From Lucinisca nassula (taxonomy: Eukaryota; Mollusca; Bivalvia; Lucinida; Lucinidae), in NCBI GenBank assembly GCA_963580285.1, contig OY757025.1, positions 117,865,900 to 117,929,899 on the forward strand: 64,000 nucleotides of DNA. The letters run 5' to 3'. Shown piece after piece: positions 11,461 through 22,555 of the stretch. A model generated the notes under the pieces. It was not told the origin of the DNA. It did no database searches and was given only the letters and a program-made list of their open reading frames with translations. The translations under genes and the position numbers were made by a program. Within the stretch, counting starts at the first letter, position 1. The number at the start of each line of letters is the position of its first letter.

Positions 11461-11690
11461 TTAACCCTTTTTTGTACCAAATGGAATCTTCCTCCTTATA
11501 TATAGCAGGAGTCCATTTCAAAATTTAGGGGTGTTGGGTTGTGTTTTCTTCAAAATTTATTTGGAAAATGGCTGAACTTTTTGCAAACAGTGTAGGTTCT
11601 GATCAGACGCTGCATTCTGCGGCGTGTGATCTGGGCCTGCACTGTTTGCCCTGGTACCCGTTTTGGGGTTTCTGGTACTAAATGTGTTAA
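11461..11690. mobile_element. TTAA MITE family B, type copy
   Basis: TTAA at both ends; ends CCCTTTTTTGTACCAAATGG and, reversed, CACATTTAGTACCAGAAACC. The core hairpin is AGATCAGACGC(T)GC / GCGTCTGATC-like, with AAAATTTATTTGGAAAATGG in the left half. Further copies: 14479-14715, 53960-54194, 54540-54725, 55050-55288, 58607-58780, 58795-59027, and the cluster 20480-21015. Confidence 0.8.
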
Positions 11691-11899
11691 CTAAGCCCTG
11701 CTGAAAAAGGAATGAAACTATTGAGTCAGGAGATTTTGCTCATCAGGAGAAATTATTTCCTTTTATAGAGTAGTCCCCCGTCCCGAGAAATAAAAAATAC
11801 CGGTATTCTTAAAGAGTTTCCTCTCATGAAGGGAAAACTATTCTCCTTCAAAATCTGACTGACCTGGAATCAAAGGGCAAATTTACCCTAAAAATCTTA

Positions 11900-12850
11900 A
11901 ACAAGAGGCTCATGGGCCACTATGCGCACCAGAGCTCAGGTGGGCACTGCCCATTGACAGCCATGTATTTTAACATGATATCATTTTAATCTACCAATTA
12001 TAAAGTCTCCCAAATGAACCCCTATATCCAAATGAGCATCCATCTCGACTCAGTATCTAAAACATTAGGCCTTTTATTAAGTAGAGGGTGTAGGGCATGG
12101 ACCCAATGGAGCCCTGGTTGGTATCACTAAATGCATCTTATCATAAGGAATAAGAATATATATGGTGTAGCAGTGGGGATCTGTATACCGGAGTTATAAC
12201 GCCTCTTAAGCAGTGGAGGGGTTGGGGCATGTCCTGTTGATCCCAGGAAAGCCCAAGATTGTTGTCCCTATAAGGACCAAGAATATATATTATATATGGT
12301 TTATGGGTGGGAATCTGAATGATTTGTGATATATGAGGCCCTTCCATGACGTGGAGAGGAGAGGAATGGCCCCTGCGACCTCCAAGTGGGTGTGCTATTG
12401 ATAAGGAACAAGAACATATATGATTATGGGGTGGGGATTTGAATGGTTTCTGAAATATATGGCCTTTTAAAGTGGAGGGGGGGGAGGGGGGCGCATTGCC
12501 CTAGCACAAAGTGACCCCCAGGTTGGTGTGACTGAATGAGTCTTATCATAAGGAACAAAAATATTATAGTTTATGGGTGGGGATCTGAATGATTTCTGAG
12601 ACATATGGCTTTTAATGAAGTAAAGCAGTGGGGCATGACCCAGGCAGTCCGGATGACTCCCAAGATAGTGTTATTTGAATGTGTCTTATCACAAAGAAGA
12701 TAATTGTATATGGTTTAGGGGTGGGTCTCTGAACAGTTCCTGAGATATATAGCCTTTTGTGAAGTGGTAGGGTGGGGCAAGGCCTTGGCTTGACCTGGGA
12801 GACCTCCAGGTTGACATCTGGTGAGCTAAAAAAATTGACACTTTGAGGAC
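11900..12850 (+). repeat. Diverged 130-145 bp tandem array
   Basis: About six units aligned on TCTTATCATAAGGAACAAGA (12136, 12262, 12398, 12540, 12683) and TGGTTTATGGGTGGGGATCTGAA. It starts with AGAGGCTCATGGGCCACTATG. C/G runs near 12480 and 12860 are part of the degenerate end. Confidence 0.75.
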
Positions 12851-12929
12851 TGGCTGTAAACCCCCCCCCCCACCCCGACCCCCCACCTCCAAATTTTAAC
12901 AAATTTGTTTCACAATCCACCAAGAAGTC

Positions 12930-13045
12930 CAAGATGTGCAGATTGAATGGCAAACAGTGTAGACCCTGATCAGACTGCAAGGAGCAGTCTGATCTGGGTC
13001 TACACTGCTCGCTTATGCCTGTCTGTCTCAATACTCAGGATTATT
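12930..13045. repeat. Hairpin MITE family C
   Basis: Core CAAACAGTGTAGACCCTGATC, inverted CAGACTGC/GCAGTCTG stem, GTCTACACTG, followed by ATGCCTGTCTGTCTCAATAC. Copies at 47880-47995 and 62880-63030. Confidence 0.7.
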
Positions 13046-13071
13046 ATGGTACATACCTTCATAGCAACAGA

Positions 13072-13257
13072 TAAGGTGCGTATTTTATGATACATGTCAC
13101 TGAAGGATAGTTTTTGTCATTTCTCCATAAAAACCTATGTTGTGGGTACTCATTAGAACTGCCTCGATGAGGCAGTTCTAATGAATACCCACAACATAGG
13201 CTTATATGCAGATATAAGGAAAACTATCCTTCATTTATCACAAAATAAGCACCTTCT
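13072..13257. repeat. Palindromic MITE E, long copy
   Basis: A 185-bp inverted repeat. The centre is TAGAACTGCCTCGATGAGGC AGTTCTA flanked by GTGGGTACTCATT/AATGAATACCCAC, and outer arms AGGATAGTTTTTGTCAT / GAAAACTATCCT. Family E centres recur near 230-335, 31090-31165, 32210-32285, 32440-32550, 33893-33965, 36755-36815, 42003-42078, 49150-49212, 53790-53865 and 57195-57262. Confidence 0.8.
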
Positions 13258-13272
13258 CTGTTGCTATGATAC

Positions 13273-13422
13273 CTTGCAAGGTTTTGTTTCCCCTTCCTCC
13301 TTCAACAGGAAACCTGTGGGTCCAGTTTCCCTCAGTATATAGATAGTGGCATTTTGTGCTTGTGTCTGCCTCCAGAACACCAGATCACTGCAAGTCCTCT
13401 GCCAGGGTACACTGCGAGCCAT
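13273..13422 (-). CDS. ZSWIM2: ZSWIM2-like E3 ubiquitin ligase, first coding exon
   Basis: This exon encodes 50 residues from ATG (13422-13420) to the donor after AAG (GT read from 13272-13271), phase 0. The stretch IYILRETGPTGFLLKEE matches the segment just before the SWIM domain of vertebrate ZSWIM2, as I remember that family. ZSWIM2 is a testis-enriched E3 ligase with SWIM, RING and ZZ zinc fingers. Only the N-terminus lies here; the SWIM domain follows directly in the exon at 4209-4326, across an 8.9-kb intron full of repeats. The ATG is chosen because it gives about the family's usual N-terminal length. A pyrimidine-rich tract ending in TAG lies 5 bases upstream of the ATG on the coding strand, so this may be a second exon behind a non-coding one. 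A TTAA MITE sits only 39 bp upstream of the ATG. Confidence 0.85.
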
Positions 13423-13460
13423 AGTGCTAGAGATAGAGAAACAAGTACACCATAAACTCT

Positions 13461-14482
13461 TTAATTGTCCTGCTGAATATTTTAATCTGCCACACCTTCT
13501 ACCAATCATCAGCCAATCAGATTAATTGATGCAAATAATTGCAACAAATTCACAATCTGAATGACAAACAATGTAGATCCTGTTCAGATGGCTTCTTCAG
13601 AAGCCATCTGATCTGGATCTACATTGTTTGAAAAACTAGAACTGTCAGTGAAACTGACTAGGGCCCCGGCAGTGCCATCAGAGGAGTTGGATTTTTTTTC
13701 AAAGGGTTATTACTCTTAGAGTATTGTAGCTAGAGTTACGTCGGTTGCCATGTAATTGTGTAATGATATTGTGACCATATATCTTAAGTTTGAAGTTGAT
13801 GCATTTGACTGTTTGTAAGTTATGAATTAAAAACAAAAGGGTATTACTATATGGCAACTGTCAATAACTTCAGCTTCAGTTTGTAAACATGAAAAATGTT
13901 GATGGATAGACGGGCAGATGGACAGACGGACGGATGGACGGACAGACAGGGCATTACTATACGGCACACTGCCACATTATGGTTAATATTTCTGCTAAGT
14001 AATATTTAAATCCATCCAGGTATAAGAAAGTTATAGATTGGACACAATAAAAAAGACGCTTTTTTGACCTTTTATCTCTAAGTATGACCTTGACCTTTGA
14101 GGTACGGCTGTGGGTCTTGCGTGTGACACTTCGTCACATTATGGTTAACATTTCTGCCAAGTAATATTTAAATCCATCCAGGAATAATAACAAAGTTATT
14201 AATTGGACACAGGAAAGACCCTTTTTTGACCTTTAACCTCTAAGTATGACCTTGACCTTTGAGGTACGGACCTGAGTCTTGCGCGCGACACTCCATCACA
14301 TTATGGTTAACATTTCTGCCAAGTAATATTTAAATCCATCCAGGAATAAGAAAGTTATGGAGGATAAAAAAATTTGTGGACGGACAGACAGACAGACGGA
14401 CAGAGTGATTACTATAGGGCACCCACACTTTCAGTGCGGGGCCCTAATAAGACATATCCGGGCTCAGCTGGACAAGGGTTAA
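13461..14482. mobile_element. TTAA hairpin MITE family A, split by another element
   Basis: The left part 13461-13633 runs through the whole hairpin; the right end CATATCCGGGCTCAGCTGGAC returns at 14452-14482. Between them lies an ~815-bp insertion (13634-14449) with inverted TAGGGCCCCG / CGGGGCCCTA ends (13659 and 14437) and 2.5 internal ~165-bp repeats (ACATTATGGTTAA ... AAATCCATCCAGG). The MITE's outer end is 39 bp upstream of the ZSWIM2-like ATG. Confidence 0.8.
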
Positions 14483-14715
14483 CCAATTTTGTATCGGAAA
14501 CCCCAAAATGGGTAATTGGTAAATAGTGCAGACCCAGATCAGACACTGCATTTTGCAGCGTCTGATCAGGGCCTACACTGTTTTTGCAAAAATTTCAGCC
14601 ATTTTTCGGATAAATTTTGAAGAAAACACAGCCTGACAGCCCTAAATTTTGAAATGGACTCCTGCTATCTATAAGAAGAAAGATTCCATTTGGTTCAAAA
14701 AGGTTTTGCGGTCCA
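14479..14715. mobile_element. TTAA MITE family B sharing a TTAA with family A
   Basis: Starts at the very TTAA (14479-14482) that ends the family A copy. It contains CAGACACTGCATTTTGCAGC and ends in CCATTTGGTTCAAAAAGG. Confidence 0.75.
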
Positions 14716-14899
14716 ATGCAAAAATGGTGTTAAACAGCCATGTTACAATTTATGTACATTCAAACAAAAAAGTAGAGATTACACCACAACTTCACAATAA
14801 CAATGTTCATTATAACACTGTTTCGGATATAATACGGTTTCCAGATGGATCCCATAAATATATAGATTATATAGAAAAATTACCATAAACATGACAAAA

Positions 14900-15205
14900 A
14901 ACAGCCCCCGCCCATAGGGGCTTGAAGAAATATATGGGCTGCATGATGCTTCCACGCAGAGCTGAATCTGGTCTGCACACTAGTACTGGTAAACCGCTTA
15001 GAGGATCTAAGCCTGTCCAGTAACCGCGGTGCGAGGCGGACCGTCCATGCTAATAAACCCTATTGGTTTCATTGGTCGACAGGGCTTGAGATGTCATTTC
15101 ATCTCCATGTCGGGTAAAAGTCCCACAAAATTGGAAGCAATGTCTCCAAAATGACCTAAATTGTGTTGACGGGGACGTTAAACCTCAAATCAAACAAATT
15201 TTCCA
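14900..15205 (+). mobile_element. SINE family A, copy
   Basis: Full-length plus-strand copy from GCCCCCGCCCATAGGGG to GACGGGGACGTTAAACC and AATCAAACAAAT. Confidence 0.85.
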
Positions 15206-15443
15206 TAAAATCAGTACATTTTTGTTTGGATACAACACGGCTGTTTTAACTAACACTGTTTCTTCATAAATCTGACCAGCTTTGCCCTCTGTACAGTATA
15301 TTAAATTCTTTGCTAGCACATGTAAGTTTTTACAAAGGCAGTTAACTTCTAACTTTGTGTTATACTTGCAATAAAGATAGTTGCTTCACCGCTATAATCA
15401 AGAAAAAATGAGATGGACAGCAAGTGTCAATTTTTTATTATAT

Positions 15444-15652
15444 ACAGTAAAATTCCTATATTAAGACCACCTTTGGGACTGTTCAAAAGTGGTCTTAAAG
15501 ACCACTTTTGAACAGTTCCAAAGGTGGTCCCTGACCAGAGGACATTATGTGCAGGAAATTCGAAGAAAGAATAACTGCACTATTCTAAATAAACTTTTTA
15601 AAGCAGAATTAGTCTTAATTTAAGGCGGTCTAAATAGTGGAATTTTACTGTA
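15444..15652. mobile_element. TA-target MITE (TACAGTAAAATTCC ends)
   Basis: Inverted ends TACAGTAAAATTCC at 15444 and 15652; next to the left end is TATTAAGACCACCTTTGGGA with an internal inverted copy. Likely Tc1/mariner-derived. The same family at 49808-53352 hosts a large insertion. Confidence 0.8.
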
Positions 15653-15914
15653 ATTCTAAAGCAGATCACAGTTTCTTCTAGGTTTGCATACCAACCAAAC
15701 TTTGCATTGATTGTTAAAACAAATCTTATTAATCATTTTAAAGACAACTGAAAAATGTACTTTGTCTAAATGTAAGGAAACTGATCAGGCAAAACTAAGA
15801 ACATACACATTTTTTAAACGACTTTTGATAAAGAAAATAATTGTCATTGATAATGGTGTTGATGCTTGAAAATGCTTTAAAAATGTCTTTTTGGATCAGT
15901 TCACAAAGATTAGA

Positions 15915-16112
15915 TTGGCCCCCGCACATCGGGGCTTGAAGAAACAGATGGGCTGCAGAGCTGAAACCGACTTGCACACAAGTACTGGTAAACCGCTTAG
16001 AGGATCTAATCCTGCCCAGGCAAAGCTGTGCGAGTTGGCTCGTCCATGCTAATAAACCATATTGGTTTCATTGGGCGTCAGAGCGGACCGCAAATCAAAC
16101 AAACAAAGATTA
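15915..16112 (+). mobile_element. SINE family A, internally deleted copy
   Basis: Head GCCCCCGCACATCGGGGC to TTGGTTTCATTGGGC is kept; most of the 3' part is deleted down to CAAATCAAACAAAC. Confidence 0.75.
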
Positions 16113-16890
16113 GAAATAGAAAGAGGCAGAATAATACAAAAAAGCGGTCAATAATAGAATATGAAAATTATGCAATACTGGAGATGTAGAAGATGAGAAG
16201 CATTTTGTTTTTAACTGCAGTATATATTGTTGTCTTCAACAGCACTTCTTAACTTCTGTTTACAAAAATTGCAAAAAGTTGTCTGTAAATTGACTCAGGA
16301 TGACCAATTCATTTGGCTTATGAATAATGAATCAGAAGATATGATAGTTAGCTTGTTCTCTAAACATGTATATTTATGACTAAAGGTTACGGTAATTCTC
16401 CTATAATTTCAAACAAAATTAAATAATTATTTTCACCGCTGTTCGAATTTTTAGAATTTCGAGCACTGCTCGAAATTTTAAAGTTCTGACCTATCATGTT
16501 CTTCCCTTGCTGCTCTATTAATACCCCAGAGACCATAGAAGCTCATTCAAACCGCAAATGCTCTGATTAGGTTGCGCAGGCTGATCTGAGTCTTCACCCG
16601 TCACGGCCTCATTTACAAGTCAGAGGTTATACAAACAGACTCATACAAACAGCTAAAGCTCTGATCAGACTGTGCGGATGCACAGGCTGATCCGAGTGCT
16701 CACTGGTCTCAGGTCTTACTTTGTAAATTCCATTTTCCCCCAAAATGTGCATCAAGCAAATGTGGACAAAGCCTTCGCTTATTGTTCTTTGAATAGAAGG
16801 CTCATACGAACAGTAAAGACTCTGATCAGAATGTGGGAATGCGCAGGTTGATATGACCCTTCACTGTTCATGGGTTTGTGCTTTTTTTTT
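16113..16890. other. No gene seen; degraded hairpin words
   Basis: Contains CGAATTTTTAGAATTTCGAG hairpins (16443-16480) and TCTGATCAGACTGTGCGGAT / CACAGGCTGATC words shared with 18530-18620 and 25340-25760, which belong to worn MITEs. Confidence 0.5.
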
Positions 16891-16894
16891 TTTT

Positions 16895-17107
16895 TTAACC
16901 CTTGTTCTGCTGAGCCCGGATATGCCTTTTCTTTGAAACAATGTAGATCCAGATCAGATGGCTTCTGAAGAAGCCATCTGATCAGGATCTTCATTGTTTG
17001 CCATCCAGTTAATGAATTTGTTGCAATAATTTGCATCAAGTAATCTGATTGGTTGATAATCGGTAGTGGGTGTGGCATATGTGAATATTCAGCAGAACAA
17101 GGGTTAA
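16895..17107. mobile_element. TTAA hairpin MITE family A
   Basis: Complete copy in inverse sense: CCCTTGTTCTGCTGAG ... CAGCAGAACAAGGG between TTAA sites, hairpin at 16950-16990. Confidence 0.85.
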
Positions 17108-17504
17108 TAAGTTAAATCTGGTGCGACATGGACATTGTAAATTAATGTAGTAATGAAAACAAAACAAACGCGAAATCACCAAGAAAATCAAAGATCAGTA
17201 CCCTAACCACCAATCATATTAACTGTTTGTGCCTTACTGCTCACTATAATGATATAGTTTGTATTGGCGGGAAAACATTCACAGTTTTCACTGGCTGCTT
17301 TAACTGCACATGCTGCAGTAAAATTGCGGGAAATCATGAGATGTCGCCTTGGAAAAGGCTATGTCACTTAAAAACAGTTAGCTGAACAATGAGAGATCTT
17401 AAAAATAGCATTACGGTAAGATCGTTTATTCAAAGCACTGACAGCAACTGCAGGTACATTGTCTCTGAGTGTAGACTGGACTCAGAGTCTCAGACTGTTT
17501 CGTT

Positions 17505-17655
17505 TAACCCTTAAGTGCCTATAATTTAAGCAAACAGTGAAGAACCTTATCAGCGGCTGCTTCCTGTGACATCTAACATTGGTCTACACTGTTTGCCAAA
17601 TCCATTCCAGATTGATTACGGGTATAAAGGCAACCCTCTTTACACACAATGTGAA
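17505..17655. repeat. Hairpin MITE, related copy
   Basis: GTTTAACCCTTAAGTGCC ... AAACAGTGAAGAACC ... GGTCTACACTGTTTGCC ... GCAACCCTCTTTACACAC. Confidence 0.6.
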
Positions 17656-17865
17656 CTCGCTCTGGTAAGAATAGCTGTTTCCTATATCACATTATAATCG
17701 TTGATAATCAGTTGGACATTAGCAACGTCAAGTTACTGCACTTCGTAACTTTTGGTTGTTTGACAAATAATCAACCAAAAAAGAAAAGAATCCTGTTCAT
17801 ATGTGGGGTTGAAAAACAATGAAAGAGTGAAAAAAAGTGTTTGCACAGTAAAGTCCGTCACTCAA

Positions 17866-18215
17866 AGATTTGTTTGATTTGGGGTTTAACGTCCCCGTCA
17901 GCACTATTTAGGTCATTTTGGAGATGTTGTTTCAATTTTGTGGGACTTTTACTCACGCCGAGATGAAAAGACATCTCAAGCCCTGCCACCTGATGAAACC
18001 AATAGGGTGTATATGCATGGACGGCCTGACTCGCACCACTTTGACTGGACAGGCTTAGACCTTCTAAGCGGTTTACCAGTACTCATGCTAACATCTCCAA
18101 AATGACCCATACAGTGTTGACGGGGATGTTAAACCTCAAATCAATCAAAACCAGTACTCATGTATAAGTCTGTATGGAAGCACCGTGCAGCCCAAGCTAT
18201 TTCTCCAAGCCCCAA
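17866..18215 (-). mobile_element. SINE family A with a second SINE A inserted
   Basis: Minus-strand copy (17866-18087 and 18150-18215). A 62-bp plus-strand 3' end of the same family (18088-18149) sits inside it, with the 13-bp duplication ACCAGTACTCATG at 18075-18087 and 18150-18162. Confidence 0.85.
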
Positions 18216-19094
18216 TGGGAGGGGGCAACGTCACTCAAAGATAGTTCAGCAGTACATTTCTATTTTTTAACAATAGGCTTGATATCTGAATTTTTGCACA
18301 TTGTGATCTGTGTTTTTGCAGAACGTTGTGTGCAACCAACGAAGACACTGTCGACCAAGCAGTCTGATCAGTGTCTGACCTTACATAGCTAATGAGCTGA
18401 GAAAAAACTCGCTGGCGCTTGTGAATCGGAATCTATGCTAGTTGCTGAATGACCAGCGAGCATGCGGTCTGAGCCTGTGTTGGTCGAGTATGCTGGATTA
18501 ATGCAAACAGCACAGTCTCAGATCAGACTGCACTGCCACAGATGCAGCCGGAACAGCAGAGGGTCTGATCAGACTGCGGTGCCGCAGTTGCGACACGAAC
18601 AGCCAAGGCTCAGATCAGACTAAAAATAGAAACAATTACTTGAATTAGACAATAAGAAAAATGATAATATAAAGTAGTCTTATGTGTATGTTATATTTTT
18701 CTATGGACAAATGATAACAATTATCAAATTCAAATATTTTCGGGACAAAAAGAAGTACTTTAACCTGTAAATTTGCAAGAAATTAAGAAATATTTCCATT
18801 TTTCCCGGCCTTGGCTTTTATACACCTGGATTTCGGAAAAACGGTTATTACAAAAAATTAAATAATGTAGAGAGATCAATCTTCCTGCAGTTATCAAATA
18901 TGTTATTTATAATAATTTGATACCCAACGGACTACAATATATATCATAATTAAAACAAGAGACGATATATAAAATCTTCGGATCAGCATTTTTGGCACGG
19001 GGGCTCGGCCTTGACTTATATACCCGCAATTTTATATCAAACTAACTTCAAAATATATCTTCATTGTGACAGGAGAGGGAATATAAAATCTTTG
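18216..19094. other. No gene seen; 114-bp direct repeat
   Basis: TATAAAATCTT(C/T)GGATCAGCAT at 18968 and 19082 defines two units; upstream are GATCAGACTGC words from worn MITEs (18520-18620). Confidence 0.5.
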
Positions 19095-19330
19095 GATCAG
19101 CATTTTTGGCTCGGCCCGGCATTGGCTTTAATACCCGACCATAAACCGGTCAAGTCGCTTACATCCTCGAACTTCGGTCCTCCCAGTATATGCCTGCACA
19201 GGGGGCCTCCAGTTAACACCCCAATCTGAAGGATGGTGTACTTTATGATATTCATCCCTGCAAATGATGCCAAAGGAACGTGTTCGGACACCAAAATTTT
19301 ATCGCCGCTGCCGGGGAACTAGCATCAGAG
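19095..19330 (-). mobile_element. tRNA-derived SINE family C, partial
   Basis: Minus-strand copy: GCCGCTGCCGGGGAAC (head, 19308-19322), CGGACACC, CATTTGCAGGGATGAAT reversed, GGAGGCCCCCTGTGCAGG reversed. The tail end is lost in the neighbouring ~114-bp direct repeat (18965-19100). Confidence 0.75.
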
Positions 19331-20111
19331 GCAAGTGTATTCCTATTCACAAAAGATCGCTTTTCGCACATGTTTTAGTTTTTACATTTATGTTGCGAAA
19401 CGCGAATCTGCCTAAAAACATAAACGTAAATGTAAGAATAAAAATGTAAAAAAGAGAATATATTAGAATCCAAGAGACCTATAAAGGGCTATCGTTGAGT
19501 GACCAGTTTCAGTGACTGTAAGCACTTTCTTTTTGTATAATGATTAAATGCCATACAAATAAATAAAAAAATGCATTTTATCTTTTGTTTGTTTTATTCC
19601 CTTTCCATCCTGACAAATTTGGTTTTCAAAACATCAATAGTGCATTGGAGGCAGCCATTGTTTTGACCTACATATTTCAAAACCGGAAACTACAAGTGAC
19701 CAGAATCAGTGACCTTTGAACTTTTCTCAATGGTACAGTAACAGTGCAAAATTATGTATTGAAAATGTTGTGATGGCTAAAACAACATTACTAGAAACTG
19801 TTAACTGTCACCAATGGTATAATAGATATTCAAATTGATTTACTTTTCAGCATGTCAAGGACACACAAATCTATCATGCCATTTTTCAACCATTTGCTTG
19901 TAGGAATATATGAGAAGTATTCAGTGTTTTCATAGGGTTATCTAACATTGGGTATACTTTTTTATGATGAAGAAACCCAGTGTTTTTATTAGACACCACA
20001 GCTTTTTGTGGCTGCATCCGAAAAAGAAGAGGGAGCTTAACTAAAACGAGGTATGTATTTCACTTTTGAACTGCAAAGCAAAGACAAAAGTTAAGCACAG
20101 GCATCAACTTT
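19331..20111. other. No feature recognised
   Basis: AT-rich single-copy-looking sequence. A short ORF region near 19264-19449 is partly SINE C and is not supported as a gene. Confidence 0.4.
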
Positions 20112-20119
20112 GTGGCAGT

Positions 20120-22182
20120 GGTAACTGGTCAACTCGTACCCTGGTCAACTCGTACCCAAGTCAACTCGTACCTGTTTTTGGTCAACTCGTACCCGTTCTT
20201 TGGTCAACTCGTACCCCCTAGTCAACTCGTACCTATTTTAGTCAACTCGTACCCCAGGGGTAGGTGGGGTACTCTATTTTTTCGCGGAACAATAGTTGAA
20301 ATTGGTTATAACTTGCCCCGAGACATGTCGTGAGTTCACCGGAGGCCAGAAAGAAGTACTTTGGGTCCTTTTATTGTAACATGGTTTTCACAGCGCGGGG
20401 ATTTGCGATCGCGCGCCATCAACCTGCTCTAGTTATTATTATTTTTTTCTCATTATTATTATTATTTTATTAGTATTATTCACTTTAAACCCATTCCGTC
20501 CCTGGAACCCACAAAGGGGTACCTTGTCAAACACTGCAGGCCAAGATCCGGCGCCGCAGAACGCGGGGATATGCGATGACGCGCCATCAACCTGCTATAG
20601 TTATTATTATTTTTATCATTATTATTATTTTATTATTATTCACTTTTACCCATTCAGTATCAGAAACACACAAAGGGATGCCTTGTCAAACACTGCAGGC
20701 CCAGATCAGACGCTGCAGAACGCGGCGTCGTATGATCAGGGCCTACGCTGTTTGAAAAAGTTTAGCCACTTCCCGAATAAATTTTGAAGAAAACACAACC
20801 TGAGACCCCTAAATTTCGAAATATATAAGATGGCAAATTCCATTTGGGTAGTCAAACACTGAATGCCCATATCAGACGCCGCAGAACGCGGCGTCGTCTG
20901 ATCAGGGCGGACGCTGTTAGAAAATGTATAGCCAGTTCTCGAATAAATTTTGAAGAAAACACAACCTGACACCCCTAAATTTCGAAATATATAAGATGGA
21001 AGTTTCCATTTGGGTTAATTTAATTAACACTTTAGTTAATCGTGTACCGATTAATGTGGGTGTAAAAAAACGATTATCGGTACTAGTTTAATCTAATCGT
21101 CCTTCATTAAAGTTTTACTATTTATATATAAAAGTGGGTTTTAAGAGGGACAAATTCATATAGGCTTGCATTCGTGATAATTGATTTTATTTAAGAGTTT
21201 GTTAGTTAAACGGTATAACAAATGTTTATAATTTAAGTAAGAAAATTATATAAATAACTGAATTTATTTTTATTGTGCTACCTGTACATCCCGCTGTGTT
21301 TATACTCGCCGACATGTAACCGGTTTTGTCCGTGCAATGGGCACACCCCTAAACCTCACTTTATATAGAGAAACTCGGGTTTAGGGGGGTATACATTATC
21401 TTTCTTTATTTGTGCTCCAATACATAGGTTTAGGGTACTCGTTAGAATCGTTCCAACTAAAGATCACAGCCTATGTTTGAAGTATAAATAAGAAAAAAAC
21501 ACACAAAAAAACACGGATTTTCGTAAGAAAAATTGCCATTTGGGAGATGTGAAAAACGCACCATATTGCACGGGTGTGTTATCGTAAAGTGACAGTAATA
21601 AGGAATATGCAACATTTATGTTAGCCAACATTTATGTTTTGAGCATATATGAGAACAAATTATAATTGTATAACTACATTTTATTTGCAACTGAGCATGA
21701 AATGTAAGTTCTACAATTATATTTTTCTCGTTATTTTCATTTACATATTTACATATGAAGTTCGTCTTATCATGTTGAGAATGGTGTCATGTACCAATCA
21801 CATCCCTCTGGAGCATAGCTTGCTGGCACTCGTTAGAGCTGCCCCACAGCGATAGTTCTAACAAGCACCCATAAATTATGTCTGGCTAAAGGGATATGGG
21901 GGTCATACACATGAAAGGCGCCATTTTGGCGCACGTGCGTAATGGCGTCATGCACACACTATGTATCGTCTTCATCGTCGGGAAAAGGATCAGGAGTCTG
22001 CATAGACCATAAAGTTGACCTGTATATATGTGTACTTAAGCCAAACTTACCCCAAAACAAATTTTATTTTTACTAAGGTACGAGTTGACTTAGGTACGAG
22101 TTGACTAAGGTACGAGTTGACCAAATTCGGGTACGAGTTGACTAAGGTACGAGTTGACTTAGGTACGAGTTGACCAGAAACC
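20120..22182. mobile_element. Foldback element A with GGTCAACTCGTACC phrase-repeat arms
   Basis: The 8-bp target GTGGCAGT lies directly on both sides (20112-20119 and 22183-22190). The ends start GGTAACTGGTCAACTCG on the left and, read inward from the right, GGTTTCTGGTCAACTCG. The left arm (20123-20260) contains seven spaced copies of GTCAACTCGTACC; the right arm (22075-22180) contains six in inverse orientation. The 2063-bp element has no transposase. Its interior carries MITE B hairpin copies (about 20480-21015) and MITE E pieces. Confidence 0.85.
20480..21015. repeat. Cluster of MITE B hairpin copies
   Basis: Three nested or tandem copies of the MITE B core: GCAGGCCC...ATC, an inverted GCGGCGT stem, CTGATCAGGGC. 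Two are followed by AAATTTTGAAGAAAACACAAC. CpG-containing stems (GCCGCAGAACGCGG) are kept. TTATTATTATT runs separate the first copies. Confidence 0.75.
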
Positions 22183-22555
22183 GTGGCAGTCCTGTAGATA
22201 AAAAATGGAAGCTGACTCCAACAGGTCATGTGACTTGAAGTAGCAGAAGACAGAAAATGTTGTGATGGGGAAAATATTTAAAAAAAATTAAACTATTGCT
22301 TTTGGGTGGCACATCAATACATATTAAAAAAGATATTAAGAAAAACGGCAAAAATGTTGTTGTTGTTGTTGTATATCTATAAGGCATTTTTTCGCTGCCT
22401 ATAAACTCATGGTACTTAAGTAAGTCACTTGTGCATTTCCCTATGTGAAAAACACATGATGCTCATAATACAATGACCTTCAAAATCTTTTAGTGCTCCT
22501 GATGTATTCCATCAGTGCATCTGTCAGTTCCTTCCTTCCTTGCTTACTAATGTCT

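Noticed and set aside
12612..13031. 139-residue minus-strand ORF
   Set aside because: Covers the degenerate tandem array, a C/G run and a hairpin MITE; no domain seen.
20123..20260. CRISPR-like spaced direct repeats (GTCAACTCGTACC)
   Set aside because: Spacers are very short and irregular, the mirror-image array at 22075-22180 and the 8-bp duplication define a transposon, and the genome is eukaryotic.
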